DNA of 64,000 nucleotides from Pararhizobium sp. A13 (GCF_040126305.1 NZ_CP149510.1:3359001-3423000); one strand, 5' to 3'; counted from the stretch's first letter, positions 45,438-55,290 are shown. Notes: generated by a model not told the origin, from the letters alone. Numbers and translations are program-made.

Positions 45438-46829
45438 TTAGCCGACCCTCTCGCCGTTCTTGATGCGGTAGCTGGGGCTGTACATCGTCACGAGCTCTTC
45501 CGCCGCCGTCGGATGCACAGCCATGGTGCGGTCGAAGTCGTCCTTGGTGCAGCCCGCTTTCAGCGTGATTCCAAGCAGTTGCGCCATCTCGCCTGCCTCA
45601 TGACCAAGGATATGGGCACCCACGACCTTACGGTCAACGGCGTTGACAATCAGCTTCATGATCGTCTTTTCGCGACGTCCCGACAATGTCGCCTTCATCG
45701 GCCGGAACTCGGCCCGGTAGATTTCGAGCGCGTCGTACTTCTTCGCGGCATCCTCTTCAGAAAGACCGACCGTGCCGATTTCCGGCTGCGAGAAGACGGC
45801 GGTAGCAATCAGGTCGTGATCCGGGGAGACCGGATTGTGTTTGTATTCCGTTTCGATGAAGCACATGGCCTCGTGGATGGCAACCGGCGTCAGCTGAACA
45901 CGGTCCGTCACGTCGCCGAGCGCATAGATGCCCGGCGCGCTGGTGCGCGAAAACGCATCGACGACGATCGCGCCGCGCTCATTGACCTTTACACCCGCCG
46001 CTTCCAAGCCAAGCCCGCTGGTGTTCGGCACGCGGCCAAGCGCCAGCATCACCTTGTCCACCGTCAGCGTCCCGTGCTTCAGTGTTTCGGCAGCCAGCTT
46101 GCCGTCGGCTGTCTTGGTGATGGATTGCAGCAAGTCCTCGCACAGAATGCGGATGCCCTTCTCTTCCATCGCCGCATGCAGCCCCCGTCGCATGTCCTGG
46201 TCGAAGCGCGACAGGATTTCCTTGCCGCGATAGATCAGCGTCGTCTCGACGCCAAGGCCATGGAAGATATTGGCGAACTCGACGGCGATATAACCACCGC
46301 CGGCAATGACGATCGACTTCGGCAGCTCCGGAAGGTCGAAGGCCTCGTTGGAGCTGATGCAGAGCTCATGGCCGGGTAGCGCCTCATGCGGTGTCGGGTG
46401 CCCGCCGACGGCGATGACGATGCGCTCGGCCGTCACGGTCTTTCCCGTCGAGACAAGCCGGACGGTGTTCGGCCCTGTCAGTTCTGCCCGCGTATTCAGG
46501 ATTTCCGCGCCGGCATTGGCGAGCCCCTTCTGGTAAAGGCCTTCCAACCGCGTGATTTCCTTCTCCTTGGCGACGACGAGCTTCGTCCAGTCGAATGTGC
46601 GTTCGCCGACGCTCCAGCCAAAGCCTTCGGCATCTTCGAAATGCTCGGTGAACTGCGACGCATAGACATAGAGTTTCTTCGGCACGCAGCCGCGAATGAC
46701 GCAGGTGCCGCCATAGCGGAATTCTTCGGCGATGGCGACCTTCTTGCCCATGGCGGCCGCGAGGCGCGCACTGCGCACGCCGCCGGAGCCGCCGCCAATA
46801 ACGAAAAGGTCATAGTCGAAAGACGTCAT
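45438..46829 (-). CDS. gor: Glutathione-disulfide reductase
   Basis: NADPH-dependent reduction of oxidised glutathione, cytoplasmic FAD-containing homodimer, 463 aa. It shows the FAD motif IGGGSGGVRSARLAA, the redox-active disulphide GGTCVIRGCVPKKL, the NADPH-binding GGGYIAVEFANIFHGLG with a downstream YRG, the second FAD motif YALGDVT, and the C-terminal interface with the catalytic His (VHPTAAEELVTM). Length and motifs fit glutathione reductase rather than dihydrolipoamide dehydrogenase or mercuric reductase. It belongs to a stretch of central-metabolism genes on the same strand but is separated by 270 bases from the DAHP synthase gene. Confidence 0.95.
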   Translation of the reverse strand: MTSFDYDLFVIGGGSGGVRSARLAAAMGKKVAIAEEFRYGGTCVIRGCVPKKLYVYASQFTEHFEDAEGFGWSVGERTFDWTKLVVAKEKEITRLEGLYQKGLANAGAEILNTRAELTGPNTVRLVSTGKTVTAERIVIAVGGHPTPHEALPGHELCISSNEAFDLPELPKSIVIAGGGYIAVEFANIFHGLGVETTLIYRGKEILSRFDQDMRRGLHAAMEEKGIRILCEDLLQSITKTADGKLAAETLKHGTLTVDKVMLALGRVPNTSGLGLEAAGVKVNERGAIVVDAFSRTSAPGIYALGDVTDRVQLTPVAIHEAMCFIETEYKHNPVSPDHDLIATAVFSQPEIGTVGLSEEDAAKKYDALEIYRAEFRPMKATLSGRREKTIMKLIVNAVDRKVVGAHILGHEAGEMAQLLGITLKAGCTKDDFDRTMAVHPTAAEELVTMYSPSYRIKNGERVG

Positions 46830-46965
46830 GCTGAAAAACTCCCGGACGGGTCAAGTGCGAAAGAAGGCCGGTCGCCTGGAAAGCAGTGGCCGGGTCGGCC
46901 ATGCCGGACCCTTCCGGCGATTCCCGCCATGTGTTGCTGATATAGGGTCGAGCAAGACAAAATGA

Positions 46966-46989
46966 AAAGCCCGGAATGATCCGGGCTTT
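46966..46989 (-). terminator. Intrinsic terminator after the DUF2059 gene
   Basis: A perfect 10-bp stem (46966-46975 with 46980-46989) and 4-base loop contain AAAGCCCGGA / TCCGGGCTTT; on the minus strand it ends in TTTT. It separates the DUF2059 gene from gor. Confidence 0.88.
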
Positions 46990-47032
46990 GCAATTCGTCA
47001 TCGGCCTGCGCCGGTCGAAACCGGCAGGCCGC

Positions 47033-47587
47033 TTATTGAGCCGGCTTTTCGGTCGTCGTGGCGTCTGGCACCGGCTGCTGGCCGGCGGTCAGGGTCGCAC
47101 CGAGTTCCTTGGTCGCAGCCGCGTTGAGGTCGCGCGAAATGCCCGCGGCCCAGATGTCGGCAGCCTTCATCATTTCGCGCGAGGCGATCGGGCCATCCTT
47201 CAGAAGCTTCTTGCCCGCGTCCGACGTGTAGAACGCGGTGATGGCATTCAGCTGCTCGACGGTGAAGGTCTTTGCGTAGATCGTCGCAGCCTCACGCTCC
47301 AGGTCTGCGCGGCGCGCAGCCAGCTCAAGCGCCTTTTCATCGACCGTCTTGGTGATCAGTTCCTGATAGTTCGGCGAGGACTGGATCAACGTCGTCTTCA
47401 GGCGTTCGGCGAGATTCGGCAGAATGTTGTCGAAACCGTTCGTGGCGTTGATTGCCTCGATCGCGGCGCGGGCAGCCTTCACCTGCTCGTCCGTCACATC
47501 CTGCGCCCGCAAGGCAGGAACCATGACGGCGGAAAGGATGATGGCCGTTGCAGCCACTGTACGGCCGAGACCTGCGAGATTGATCAT
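47033..47587 (-). CDS. DUF2059-domain exported protein
   Basis: Exported helical protein of 184 aa. The N-terminus is a signal peptide (LGRTVAATAIILSAVMVPAL, cleavage near LRA|QD). The DUF2059 part contains the typical YAKTFTVEQLNAITAFYTS and PNLAERLKTTLIQSSPNY. DUF2059 proteins are periplasmic and of unknown function. GGAGCG precedes ATG 47587. It is placed between gor and rpiA on the same strand, an order I recall from other rhizobial chromosomes. Confidence 0.88.
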   Translation of the reverse strand: MINLAGLGRTVAATAIILSAVMVPALRAQDVTDEQVKAARAAIEAINATNGFDNILPNLAERLKTTLIQSSPNYQELITKTVDEKALELAARRADLEREAATIYAKTFTVEQLNAITAFYTSDAGKKLLKDGPIASREMMKAADIWAAGISRDLNAAATKELGATLTAGQQPVPDATTTEKPAQ

Positions 47588-47758
47588 ATCTGAAACGCTC
47601 CTGTCAGTTGACGCCGGGTTCCGTGCGCGTCTTGCTCCTGCGAACCCCGCATAATCCAATTTCAAAGCCGCCGCCACCATGGGGCTCGATCCCCTTGGGC
47701 GGCAACGCTGTTGTAACACTCCGCCGCGGTCCACCTTGTGCCACGGCTGGAAATCTCG

Positions 47759-48451
47759 CTAGCCCGTCATCACCCTCGCCCCTGTCGGACCGGCAATGAT
47801 GGCGAGGGACGCGATGCCAATGAAAAGCCCGTGTTCGACCACGCCCGGAATAGCATTGAGTTCATATGCCAGCGCATCTGCATCAGGAATACGGCCAAAA
47901 GATGCATCCAGAATCAAATGTCCGCCGTCGGTCATGAAGGGGCCGTCGCCGGAGGCGCGCACGACGATTTCGCCGGAAAGACCCTGCCGCGCGGCCAGTT
48001 TTTCAACGGCGATACGGGTGGCGGCAAGCCCGAAGGAATTGACCTCGATCGGCAGCTTGAAGGCGCCCAGCGTGTCGACCACCTTCGTTTCGTCGGCAAT
48101 CACGATCATCCTTGACGACGCGCAAGCAACGATCTTTTCCCGCAGCAGCGCGCCGCCTCCGCCCTTGATGAGGCGCAGCTTGCCGTCCACTTCGTCGGCG
48201 CCGTCGACCGTCAGATCCAGTTCGGGAAGCTCGTCCAGCGATTTCAGCGGCACACCGAGTTCCAGGCAAAGCCGCGCCGTCCGTTCCGACGTTGGCACGC
48301 CCTCGATGCGAAAACCGGACGCCACCTTTTCGGCGAGCAGACGAACGAACTCCTCCGCCGTCGAGCCTGTGCCGATGCCGAGCCGCATGCCGTCTTCGAC
48401 ATAGTCGAGTGCTGCCGCGGCAGCCTTGATCTTCATTTCACGGGCGTCCAT
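47759..48451 (-). CDS. rpiA: Ribose-5-phosphate isomerase A
   Basis: Interconverts ribose 5-phosphate and ribulose 5-phosphate in the pentose phosphate pathway, 230 aa. Substrate-binding and catalytic motifs are present: [12 protein letters not shown], the loop [19 protein letters not shown] with the conserved acids, and [14 protein letters not shown] with the catalytic Glu in the LLREK stretch. ATG 48451 (MDAREMK) fits the family start; an in-frame start at 48469 adds six residues. It is divergent from gph, with about 220 bases between them. Confidence 0.95.
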   Translation of the reverse strand: MDAREMKIKAAAAALDYVEDGMRLGIGTGSTAEEFVRLLAEKVASGFRIEGVPTSERTARLCLELGVPLKSLDELPELDLTVDGADEVDGKLRLIKGGGGALLREKIVACASSRMIVIADETKVVDTLGAFKLPIEVNSFGLAATRIAVEKLAARQGLSGEIVVRASGDGPFMTDGGHLILDASFGRIPDADALAYELNAIPGVVEHGLFIGIASLAIIAGPTGARVMTG

Positions 48452-48674
48452 GCGCCACGCACTCCCCAAAATCTTGTCCCGCGGACCACAGCGAAAAGGC
48501 CCGGTCCTTTTGTTCCGCTGAGACGTTTACACGGCTGTCACGGCAAACAAAAGCCCAAATAGCAGGCGAGACACAAATGGCCGCCACAGCTTACCGCCTA
48601 AAGTGGCGATTGCTTTTTCCCGCCGGTTCCCCTACCCGAACTGCAACGTTTCGCAGTTCCCCCAAGAGGTTTTC

Positions 48675-49352
48675 GTGTCCGCCCCCGTTGTCGTTTTTGA
48701 TCTTGATGGAACCCTGGTCGATACCGCACCGGATCTCGTCGCAAGCCTCAACCACGCCGTCACCCAGGCAGGCCTTGCACCGGTTACCTATCACGACCTC
48801 ACCCATCTGGTCGGACACGGCGCCAAGGCGATGATCGAGCGCACGTTCACGCTGCGCGGCAAGGCGCTCAGCGCCAACGATCTCGACTGGCAGATGAAGG
48901 AATTCGTCGATTTCTACCATGGTTCGATGCCCGGTGAGTCCATTCCCTATCCGGGCGTCATCGCAGCCATGGACCGACTCTCTGCCGCCGGCTACACACT
49001 CGCCGTCTGCACCAACAAGCTTGAGATGCTGGCGAAAAGCCTGCTGGAAGGGCTCGACCTCACCCCTCGCTTCGCGGCAATCACGGGCGGCGACACGTTT
49101 CATGTGCGCAAGCCGGATGCCGAACACCTCTTGTCCACCATCCGCCTTGCCGGCGGCGCGCCGGAAAAATCAGTAATGATCGGCGACAGCCTCAACGACA
49201 TCCTGGTCGCCCGCAACGCATCCGTCCGCTCGATCGGCGTCCCCTTCGGTTATTCCGACGTGCCGGTCGAAAGCCTGGCGCCTGATCTCGTCATCCGCCA
49301 TTTCGACGAACTGACGCCGGACCTGATCGAGCGACTGATCGCGCAGGCATGA
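48675..49352 (+). CDS. gph: Phosphoglycolate phosphatase (HAD family)
   Basis: HAD hydrolase of 225 aa that dephosphorylates 2-phosphoglycolate formed by DNA repair or oxygenation reactions. The HAD motifs are complete: VVFDLDGTLVDTAPDL (motif I, nucleophile Asp), LAVCTNKLEMLA (motif II), KPDAEHLL (motif III Lys) and MIGDSLNDILVARNA (motif IV). GTG 48675 follows AAGAGGT by four bases and directly precedes the HAD core; the ATG at 48603 would add an implausible tail. A strong terminator overlaps its stop codon. Confidence 0.9.
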   Translation: MSAPVVVFDLDGTLVDTAPDLVASLNHAVTQAGLAPVTYHDLTHLVGHGAKAMIERTFTLRGKALSANDLDWQMKEFVDFYHGSMPGESIPYPGVIAAMDRLSAAGYTLAVCTNKLEMLAKSLLEGLDLTPRFAAITGGDTFHVRKPDAEHLLSTIRLAGGAPEKSVMIGDSLNDILVARNASVRSIGVPFGYSDVPVESLAPDLVIRHFDELTPDLIERLIAQA

Positions 49353-49378
49353 AAAAGGCGACTCAAAGTCGCCTTTTT
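49352..49378. terminator. Bidirectional terminator between gph and the L,D-transpeptidase gene
   Basis: A perfect 12-bp stem (49352-49363 with 49367-49378) and 3-base loop hold AAAAAGGCGACT / AGTCGCCTTTTT, with A and T runs on either side, so it serves both converging genes. Confidence 0.93.
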
Positions 49379-49400
49379 AGAATCATCCCTTTCGCAGCAC

Positions 49401-51287
49401 TCAGCCTTCGGCGCGGCGGACGAGCCGTGTCGCCTCGAACGCGCGGTTCATATACATGTCGCGCTCATAGACATCGTCGAAATACTCGACGGCGCCGTCC
49501 TTGTTCGGCCAGGCGGTGAAATAGGCGACATAGACCGGAATCCTTTGCGGCACCTGAACGCCCTTGTTGCGGCCATCAGCGATCTGTGCGGCGACATCAT
49601 CGAGGGTGGTGCCAAGCACGGCAGCAGCCATCCGGCGCGGATCGGCAAGACGCACGCAACCATGACTAAGAGCCCGCTGGTCCTTCTTGAAGAAGCTCTT
49701 CGACGGCGTGTCGTGCATGTAGATCGCATGACTGTTGGGGAAGAGAATCTTCAATTCGCCCAGCGCGTTGTCGCTGCTTGGCGGCTGGCGCACGGCAACG
49801 CCGTTGGTCGAACCGTTCCAGTTCACGTCATACGACGAAACGGCACGGCCGGCCACTTCCACCTGATAGCCGAGGCGGTCGAGATAGCCGGGGTCGCTCC
49901 TGAGCTTCGGCAGCATCTCATTGATGATGATCGACTGTGGCACGCCCCAATAGGGATTGAACTCAACCGTCTGGATCTCGTCCTCGAAGAAATAGGTCTG
50001 GTTCGCCTTCGAGCCGACAACCACGCGCATCGAGAACTGTTCCGCGCCCTGGTCGTGATAATAGGCCATGAAGGCAGGCTGGTTGATGAAGACGTAGCGG
50101 CTGCCGAGGTCGGCTGGCAGCCAGCGCGCCTGCTCCATGGCGACGCGCACCTTGTCGATCTTGCTCTGCGTGGTGTCGCCCCCGGTCAGGATGCGGATCG
50201 ACGCCTTGCCGACGATGCCGTCCGGCTTCAAACCGTTTTCCTTCTGGAATCCCTCGACCAGCGCCACCAGTTCCGGCGTATAGTCCGGCGTTCCCTGATA
50301 GGCCGAAAGTGTAAGCGCGTGCTCGACCTTCAGCGCGTCAGAGCCCTTCTGGCGGATGCCCGCGACGACATTGGCAAGCTCGGGATTGGCGATGCCCGGT
50401 TTCAGCAGCGTACCCGGCGCGATGGTGATCCGCGGCGCATCGCCCGTCTTTGCCTCGAGCGCTTCCAGCTCCCGTTTCAGCGCCAGGAATTCCGGGCCGG
50501 TCGGCGTCTGAGCCTTGAGATAGGCTGCGACATCGTGGCTTCTGGCGATATTCTGAAGTTTGCCCGTCAGGTTGACACTCTTGCGCTTGAAGTCGTGATA
50601 GCCGGAAATCTTGTTCGGATCGATGCGACCGCGGACGGTGTCCTGAACATAGGTCAGCGTCGCGGCGGACATGCGGATTTCGAAATCCACCAGTGCCTTC
50701 TCACGCGCCGTCATGTCGTTGCTGTCGAACGTATCGGACGGTACCGAAACGGCATAATCCTGCGGATCGAGCCCAACGCTTGCGGCCTCGCCGAGCACGG
50801 CCAGCGCAGCCCTTGCCGCCGCATTCGGACGATCACCCTCAACCCAGATAAATTCCTCGCGGGCCGCGTAAAAGGCCTCGATGGTCTTGGCCACATCGGC
50901 CGGTGCATAGGCCGTTACGCTCGGCAGGAACTGGCGGGCATCGGCGAACGACCCGCCCTGGGTCGGCAGCAGTGCAGCGTTGCGCACGGAACCGGTCACG
51001 ACAGGATCGAGAAGCTTTGCGGTATCGATGCGCCTCAGCGCTTCGGCCTTGTAGGTGTAGTAGCGCGGCGAGGTCACACGCGGCAGGGCACGGGGCTCCG
51101 AATCTTGCGCCGGGCTCGCTTCCTGCATGCCGCCAAAGCGGGGCCACACCTGCAGCTCTTCCACGGGCGGTCTCTTCTTGCGAAAGAGATCCAGCAAGGT
51201 ATACGCTTCCGCGCTCTGGACGCCGAAAGAGGTGAACGCGCACCCGGCCAGGAGTGTCACGATCGCTGCAGTTTTCATCAATTTCAT
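49401..51287 (-). CDS. Large murein L,D-transpeptidase, YcbB-like
   Basis: Periplasmic enzyme of 628 aa that forms 3-3 cross-links in peptidoglycan or attaches proteins. It has a signal peptide (MKTAAIVTLLAGCAFTSFG; a Cys there could be a lipobox), a scaffold domain (ITIAPGTLLKPG, WVEGDRPNAAARAALAVL), a PG-binding domain (LVALVEGFQKENGLKPDGIV) and a YkuD domain with the catalytic HxnSHGCVRL (HAIYMHDTPSKSFF ... ALSHGCVRLADP). L,D-transpeptidases are prominent in Rhizobiales, which use much 3-3 cross-linking and grow from the pole. Start ATG 51287 has no strong ribosome site; ATG 51278 is possible. Confidence 0.9.
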   Translation of the reverse strand: MKLMKTAAIVTLLAGCAFTSFGVQSAEAYTLLDLFRKKRPPVEELQVWPRFGGMQEASPAQDSEPRALPRVTSPRYYTYKAEALRRIDTAKLLDPVVTGSVRNAALLPTQGGSFADARQFLPSVTAYAPADVAKTIEAFYAAREEFIWVEGDRPNAAARAALAVLGEAASVGLDPQDYAVSVPSDTFDSNDMTAREKALVDFEIRMSAATLTYVQDTVRGRIDPNKISGYHDFKRKSVNLTGKLQNIARSHDVAAYLKAQTPTGPEFLALKRELEALEAKTGDAPRITIAPGTLLKPGIANPELANVVAGIRQKGSDALKVEHALTLSAYQGTPDYTPELVALVEGFQKENGLKPDGIVGKASIRILTGGDTTQSKIDKVRVAMEQARWLPADLGSRYVFINQPAFMAYYHDQGAEQFSMRVVVGSKANQTYFFEDEIQTVEFNPYWGVPQSIIINEMLPKLRSDPGYLDRLGYQVEVAGRAVSSYDVNWNGSTNGVAVRQPPSSDNALGELKILFPNSHAIYMHDTPSKSFFKKDQRALSHGCVRLADPRRMAAAVLGTTLDDVAAQIADGRNKGVQVPQRIPVYVAYFTAWPNKDGAVEYFDDVYERDMYMNRAFEATRLVRRAEG

Positions 51288-51817
51288 TGGCTCACACGTC
51301 CCCGTATCGCATTGCCGCCATCAGCGGTTCGCGCCCGATGCCCTTCATGTCACCGAGCTTTCGTACTTATAAGAAAGGATGGTGAATGAAAAGGAAACGC
51401 CACCCATTCCCGGTCTCCGGCAGCTTTTACAAATCCGTCACAGCGCCCGGTTGGCAAGACGGATGAACGTGTCCAAAAATTTGAATTCCTTGAGTTATTT
51501 TTTCAAACGCCCACAAAATCGCTCTGAGCTGGGAAAATCGCCACCAGGGCCTTGGAAACTATGCGATCGGTTGTGTCTGAAAAGGCACAGCGCGCCAGCG
51601 GCGCCGACTCGCGGAAAGGGACCTTCCAATTGAAACAGAAGGCTTGGTGAAGCACCCGTATTTTAAACGATTGTAGCATGGTGCAGCCCCTCGCAACCTC
51701 TTTACAAGCACCGGGCACCTGGGCCAGAGAGAACCGCATCATAGCTTCAGACCGCCGCGATGCGGCGGCCATATCCACCTTCGGTCTTGATACCGCATGA
51801 CGAAAGCAGGGATTACG
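51288..51817. other. 530-base intergenic region upstream of fumC
   Basis: Divergent promoters for the L,D-transpeptidase and fumC should lie here. Frames of 84-91 codons on both strands lack recognisable domains. The only structure seen is a small hairpin, CCGCCGC gat GCGGCGG at 51752-51768, about 50 bases before fumC. I see no RNA gene with confidence. Confidence 0.4.
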
Positions 51818-53209
51818 ATGACATCAATGCGCACGGAAACAGATACGTTCGGCCCGATCGAGGTCGCAAGCGACCGCTACTGGGGCGCGCAGGCACAACG
51901 TTCGCTCGGCAACTTCAAGATCGGCTGGGAAAAGCAGCCGCTCGCCATCGTCCGCGCGCTCGGCATCGTCAAGCAGGCCGCCGCCCGCGCCAACATGGAA
52001 CTGCAGGGCCTCGACCCGACAATCGGCAACGCGATCATCGACGCGGCCCAGGAGGTCATCGACGGCAAGCTCAACGACCACTTCCCGCTCGTCGTCTGGC
52101 AGACCGGTTCCGGCACGCAGTCGAACATGAACGCCAATGAAGTGATCTCCAACCGTGCGATCGAAATGCTCGGCGGCGTCATGGGCTCGAAGAAGCCTGT
52201 GCATCCGAACGACCACGTCAACATGAGCCAGTCGTCGAACGACACCTATCCGACGGCCATGCACATCGCCTGCGCCGAGCGCGTCGTTCACGACCTCTTG
52301 CCGGCTCTGAAGCACCTGCATGCGGCTCTCGAAGCCAAGGTGAAGGCCTTCGACCACATCATAAAGATCGGCCGCACGCATACGCAGGACGCCACGCCGC
52401 TGACGCTCGGCCAGGAATTTTCCGGCTATGCTGCACAGGTCGCCTCCTCGATCAAGCGTATCGAAATGACCCTGCCCGGCCTTTGCGAACTGGCGCAGGG
52501 CGGCACCGCCGTCGGGACCGGCCTCAACGCGCCGATCGGTTTTGCCGAAAAGGTCGCCGCCGAAATCGCGGAGATCACCGGCATCGCCTTCGTGACCGCT
52601 CCCAACAAGTTCGAGGCGCTGGCGGCCCACGATTCGATGGTCTTCAGCCACGGGGCGATCAACGCTGCAGCAGCCGCCCTTTTCAAGATCGCCAATGATA
52701 TCCGTCTGCTTGGCTCCGGTCCGCGTTCGGGTCTCGGCGAACTGTCGCTGCCGGAAAACGAGCCCGGCTCGTCGATCATGCCGGGCAAGGTCAACCCGAC
52801 CCAGTGCGAGGCGCTGACGCAGGTCTGCGTGCAGGTATTCGGCAACAACGCGGCGCTGACCTTTGCCGGCAGCCAGGGTCATTTCGAACTTAACGTCTAT
52901 AATCCTCTGATGGCCTACAATTTCCTGCAGTCAGTGCAACTGCTGGCGGACGCCGCCGTCTCCTTCACCGACAATTGCGTCGTCGGCATCGAGGCCCGCG
53001 AGGACAACATCAAGGCGGCACTCGACCGCTCGCTGATGCTGGTCACCGCCCTTGCCCCGAAGATCGGCTACGACAATGCCGCGAAGATCGCCAAGACGGC
53101 GCACAAGAACGGCACGACCCTGCGTGAGGAAGCCGTTGGCGGTGGTTATGTCACCGATGCGGAATTCGATGCCGTGGTCCGCCCGGAAACGATGATCAGC
53201 CCTTCCTGA
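51818..53209 (+). CDS. fumC: Class II fumarate hydratase FumC
   Basis: Oxygen-stable, iron-free fumarase of the citric acid cycle, homotetramer, 463 aa. The family blocks are plain: [20 protein letters not shown], the active-site [37 protein letters not shown], and the signature [22 protein letters not shown] seven bases before ATG 51818 (MTSMRTETD) supports that start; ATG 51797 would add seven residues. It is followed by its own terminator at 53238-53271 and is not in an operon. Confidence 0.97.
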   Translation: MTSMRTETDTFGPIEVASDRYWGAQAQRSLGNFKIGWEKQPLAIVRALGIVKQAAARANMELQGLDPTIGNAIIDAAQEVIDGKLNDHFPLVVWQTGSGTQSNMNANEVISNRAIEMLGGVMGSKKPVHPNDHVNMSQSSNDTYPTAMHIACAERVVHDLLPALKHLHAALEAKVKAFDHIIKIGRTHTQDATPLTLGQEFSGYAAQVASSIKRIEMTLPGLCELAQGGTAVGTGLNAPIGFAEKVAAEIAEITGIAFVTAPNKFEALAAHDSMVFSHGAINAAAAALFKIANDIRLLGSGPRSGLGELSLPENEPGSSIMPGKVNPTQCEALTQVCVQVFGNNAALTFAGSQGHFELNVYNPLMAYNFLQSVQLLADAAVSFTDNCVVGIEAREDNIKAALDRSLMLVTALAPKIGYDNAAKIAKTAHKNGTTLREEAVGGGYVTDAEFDAVVRPETMISPS

Positions 53210-53237
53210 TCAGTCCTTTGGCACTCTTTCAACAGAC

Positions 53238-53271
53238 ACAGTCAGGCAGCGCAAAATCGCTGCCTGACTGT
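53238..53271 (+). terminator. Terminator after fumC
   Basis: ACAGTCAGGCAGCG (53238-53251) and CGCTGCCTGACTGT (53258-53271) make a perfect 14-bp stem with a 6-base loop, 29 bases after the fumC stop; only a short TTT follows. Confidence 0.82.
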
Positions 53272-53391
53272 CGTTTGGGCAACCGTCTTCAAGTGCATTC
53301 AATTTTACCGATCGATTTTGCCAAACGTTAAGTCTTCCAAAATCTTTTATCCCTAGAACTTGCAATTGGAGACAATAGACGGGAGCCCGCA

Positions 53392-54459
53392 ATGCAAGCG
53401 GCTTTGAGCAAGGCGCAGATACCGGATATCGCAGCGCAGGTGACCTATGCCATGCGGATCATGGGGATCGCGCCCCTACCGAGAAATTATGAGCTCTATT
53501 ACGAAGCCTATATCGGCTCCAATCCGAAGCTGACCAAGGAACTGGCGGCGCTCGGCAGCCGCGCCACCCAGGAAGAACTGGACGAGATCGGCGCGCGCTA
53601 CTTTGCCCATGTGCACCACGCGGCCGGAATCGACCGGGCACATACACATCTGGCAAGCGAACTCGGCGACCTTCTCAAGCTTCTGCAGGAAGAGCAGTCA
53701 GCACTCGAGAACTACAACCGGCTGCTCGACGAAACCTATCAGAATATCACGTGCAAGAGCAGCGCCAGCGTCGAAATCCTGCGGCATGCGGTCAGCATCC
53801 TGACCGAAGCGACCGCGGATACGATGAACCAGGGCAAGGAACGGGCCGAAAACGTCTCGCTGAAGTCCTTCGAGATGGAGGTCATTCGGCAGGAGCTCGA
53901 CGAGTACAAGCGCATCGCCAATACCGATTCGTTGACACGCCTCGCCAACCGCCGAGCCTTCGACGAGAAGCTCGCGGCCATCTACAATTCCGAGCAGCTT
54001 CGCGCCCATACCGGCCTTCTGGTCGCCGATATCGATCATTTCAAGAAGATCAACGACAGCTACGGTCATCCGGTAGGCGACAAGATCCTGGCAACTGTCG
54101 GCACGGTCATCCGTGCCAATCTACGCCGCGACGCCTTCGTTGCCCGCACCGGCGGTGAGGAATTTGCCATCATCCTCAGCGACAGTACGCTCGAGGAAAG
54201 CCTTCAGGTGGCCGAGCGCATCCGCACCGCGCTCTCAACGACACCCTTCAAGAATTCCAAGACCGGCGTCAACTACGGCCCGATCACGCTCTCTGTTGGT
54301 GTCTGTCAGGCAACGCAAGCCGACGACCCGACCGACCTCTACAACAAGGCCGATATCGCACTCTATTGCGCCAAGAATGCCGGCCGAAACCGATCCATGC
54401 TGTTTGAGGAAGGCATGAAGAAGGATACCGGCAAGAGCTGGCTGATCTATCGCAAATAG
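53392..54459 (+). CDS. Soluble diguanylate cyclase (GGDEF)
   Basis: Cytoplasmic cyclic-di-GMP synthase of 355 aa without membrane segments. Residues 1-180 are a helical input domain (YAMRIMGIAPLPRNYELYYE ... ENYNRLLDETYQN) found in several rhizobial diguanylate cyclases; the ligand is unknown. The GGDEF domain begins at NTDSLTRLANRRAFDEKL, with Mg and nucleotide site LLVADIDHFKKINDSYGHPV and the active loop ARTGGEEFAIIL. The RxxD inhibitory site is not at the canonical spacing. GGGAG seven bases before ATG 53392 supports the start. It is monocistronic between fumC and a small L,D-transpeptidase gene. Confidence 0.9.
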   Translation: MQAALSKAQIPDIAAQVTYAMRIMGIAPLPRNYELYYEAYIGSNPKLTKELAALGSRATQEELDEIGARYFAHVHHAAGIDRAHTHLASELGDLLKLLQEEQSALENYNRLLDETYQNITCKSSASVEILRHAVSILTEATADTMNQGKERAENVSLKSFEMEVIRQELDEYKRIANTDSLTRLANRRAFDEKLAAIYNSEQLRAHTGLLVADIDHFKKINDSYGHPVGDKILATVGTVIRANLRRDAFVARTGGEEFAIILSDSTLEESLQVAERIRTALSTTPFKNSKTGVNYGPITLSVGVCQATQADDPTDLYNKADIALYCAKNAGRNRSMLFEEGMKKDTGKSWLIYRK

Positions 54460-54598
54460 CAAAAAATATGTGTCGGTCGAAGGTGCCCGAGCAGCGTATT
54501 TTGCCGTTTTTTTTTGCGTTCCCCAGGAAACAGCTGCTCTCCCGGTGATTGTCTAGAAAGGCTCCATACAAGGGAGCGAACCGGAATGACCCGGAAAA

Positions 54599-54621
54599 AT
54601 CTCCCGCAAAAACCGGGAGAT
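54599..54621 (+). promoter_or_regulatory. Leader hairpin covering the ribosome binding site of the small L,D-transpeptidase gene
   Basis: ATCTCCCG (54599-54606) pairs perfectly with CGGGAGAT (54614-54621) around a 7-base loop. The 3' arm contains GGGAGA, the Shine-Dalgarno for ATG 54628, so the helix would hide it. Upstream in-frame ATG 54586 would let ribosomes open the stem. Confidence 0.5.
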
Positions 54622-54627
54622 ACGGAC

Positions 54628-55269
54628 ATGAAGACCATCATCGCAGCCCTGATCGCAACCACCCTTCTTAGCACCGCAGCACGGGCCGCCGGCCAGGACC
54701 AATCCTTCGAAGTCGCCTCACTCCAGACCTCGACTGTGAAGACCGGCTGGCTGCAGGTGCTGTCGGAAGGCAAGCCGGCAAAGACGAAGACCGCGAAGAA
54801 GAACATCAATCAGTCGCCGATCCAGCGCGAACTGGTCGCCTTCAGCGAGAAGGTCGCTGCCGGCACCATCATCGTCGACAATTCCGACCGCCGCCTCTAC
54901 CACGTGCTCGGCAACGGCGTCGCCATGCAATACGGCGTCAGCGTCGGCCGCGAGGGCTTCATCTGGACCGGCACCAATACGGTGAGCCGCAAGGCCGAAT
55001 GGCCGACCTGGAACCCGCCTGCAGACATGCGCGCCCGTGAAGCCAGGAAGGGCCATATCCTGCCCGTCACCATGAAGGGCGGCATCGAAAACCCGCTCGG
55101 CGCCCGCGCCATGTATCTCGGCTCGACCATCTACCGCATCCACGGTACCAACCAGCCGTCCTCGATCGGCAAGGCGATGTCCTCCGGCTGCATCCGCATG
55201 GCAAACGAGGATGTCGAGCACCTGTACGCCAACGTCACGATCGGTACGAAGGTCATCGTCCGCGACTGA
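54628..55269 (+). CDS. Small L,D-transpeptidase (ErfK/YbiS/YcfS/YnhG type)
   Basis: Exported YkuD-domain enzyme of 213 aa. Signal peptide MKTIIAALIATTLLSTAARA is followed by a Lys-rich linker and the catalytic domain (GTIIVDNSDRRLYHVLGNG ... YRIHGTNQPSSIG, AMSSGCIRMANEDVEHLY) with the active-site His and Cys. It should make 3-3 cross-links or anchor proteins to peptidoglycan. ATG 54628 starts the signal peptide and has GGGAGA seven bases upstream, though that site lies in a hairpin; ATG 54586 in frame would add 14 residues. A D,D-peptidase-like M15 gene lies just downstream on the other strand. Confidence 0.92.
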   Translation: MKTIIAALIATTLLSTAARAAGQDQSFEVASLQTSTVKTGWLQVLSEGKPAKTKTAKKNINQSPIQRELVAFSEKVAAGTIIVDNSDRRLYHVLGNGVAMQYGVSVGREGFIWTGTNTVSRKAEWPTWNPPADMRAREARKGHILPVTMKGGIENPLGARAMYLGSTIYRIHGTNQPSSIGKAMSSGCIRMANEDVEHLYANVTIGTKVIVRD

Positions 55270-55290
55270 TCCGCGTAACGACGGAAAAGC

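Noticed and set aside
51379..51778. Small frames in the region upstream of fumC
   Set aside because: They lack ribosome sites and domain character, and overlap each other on opposite strands.
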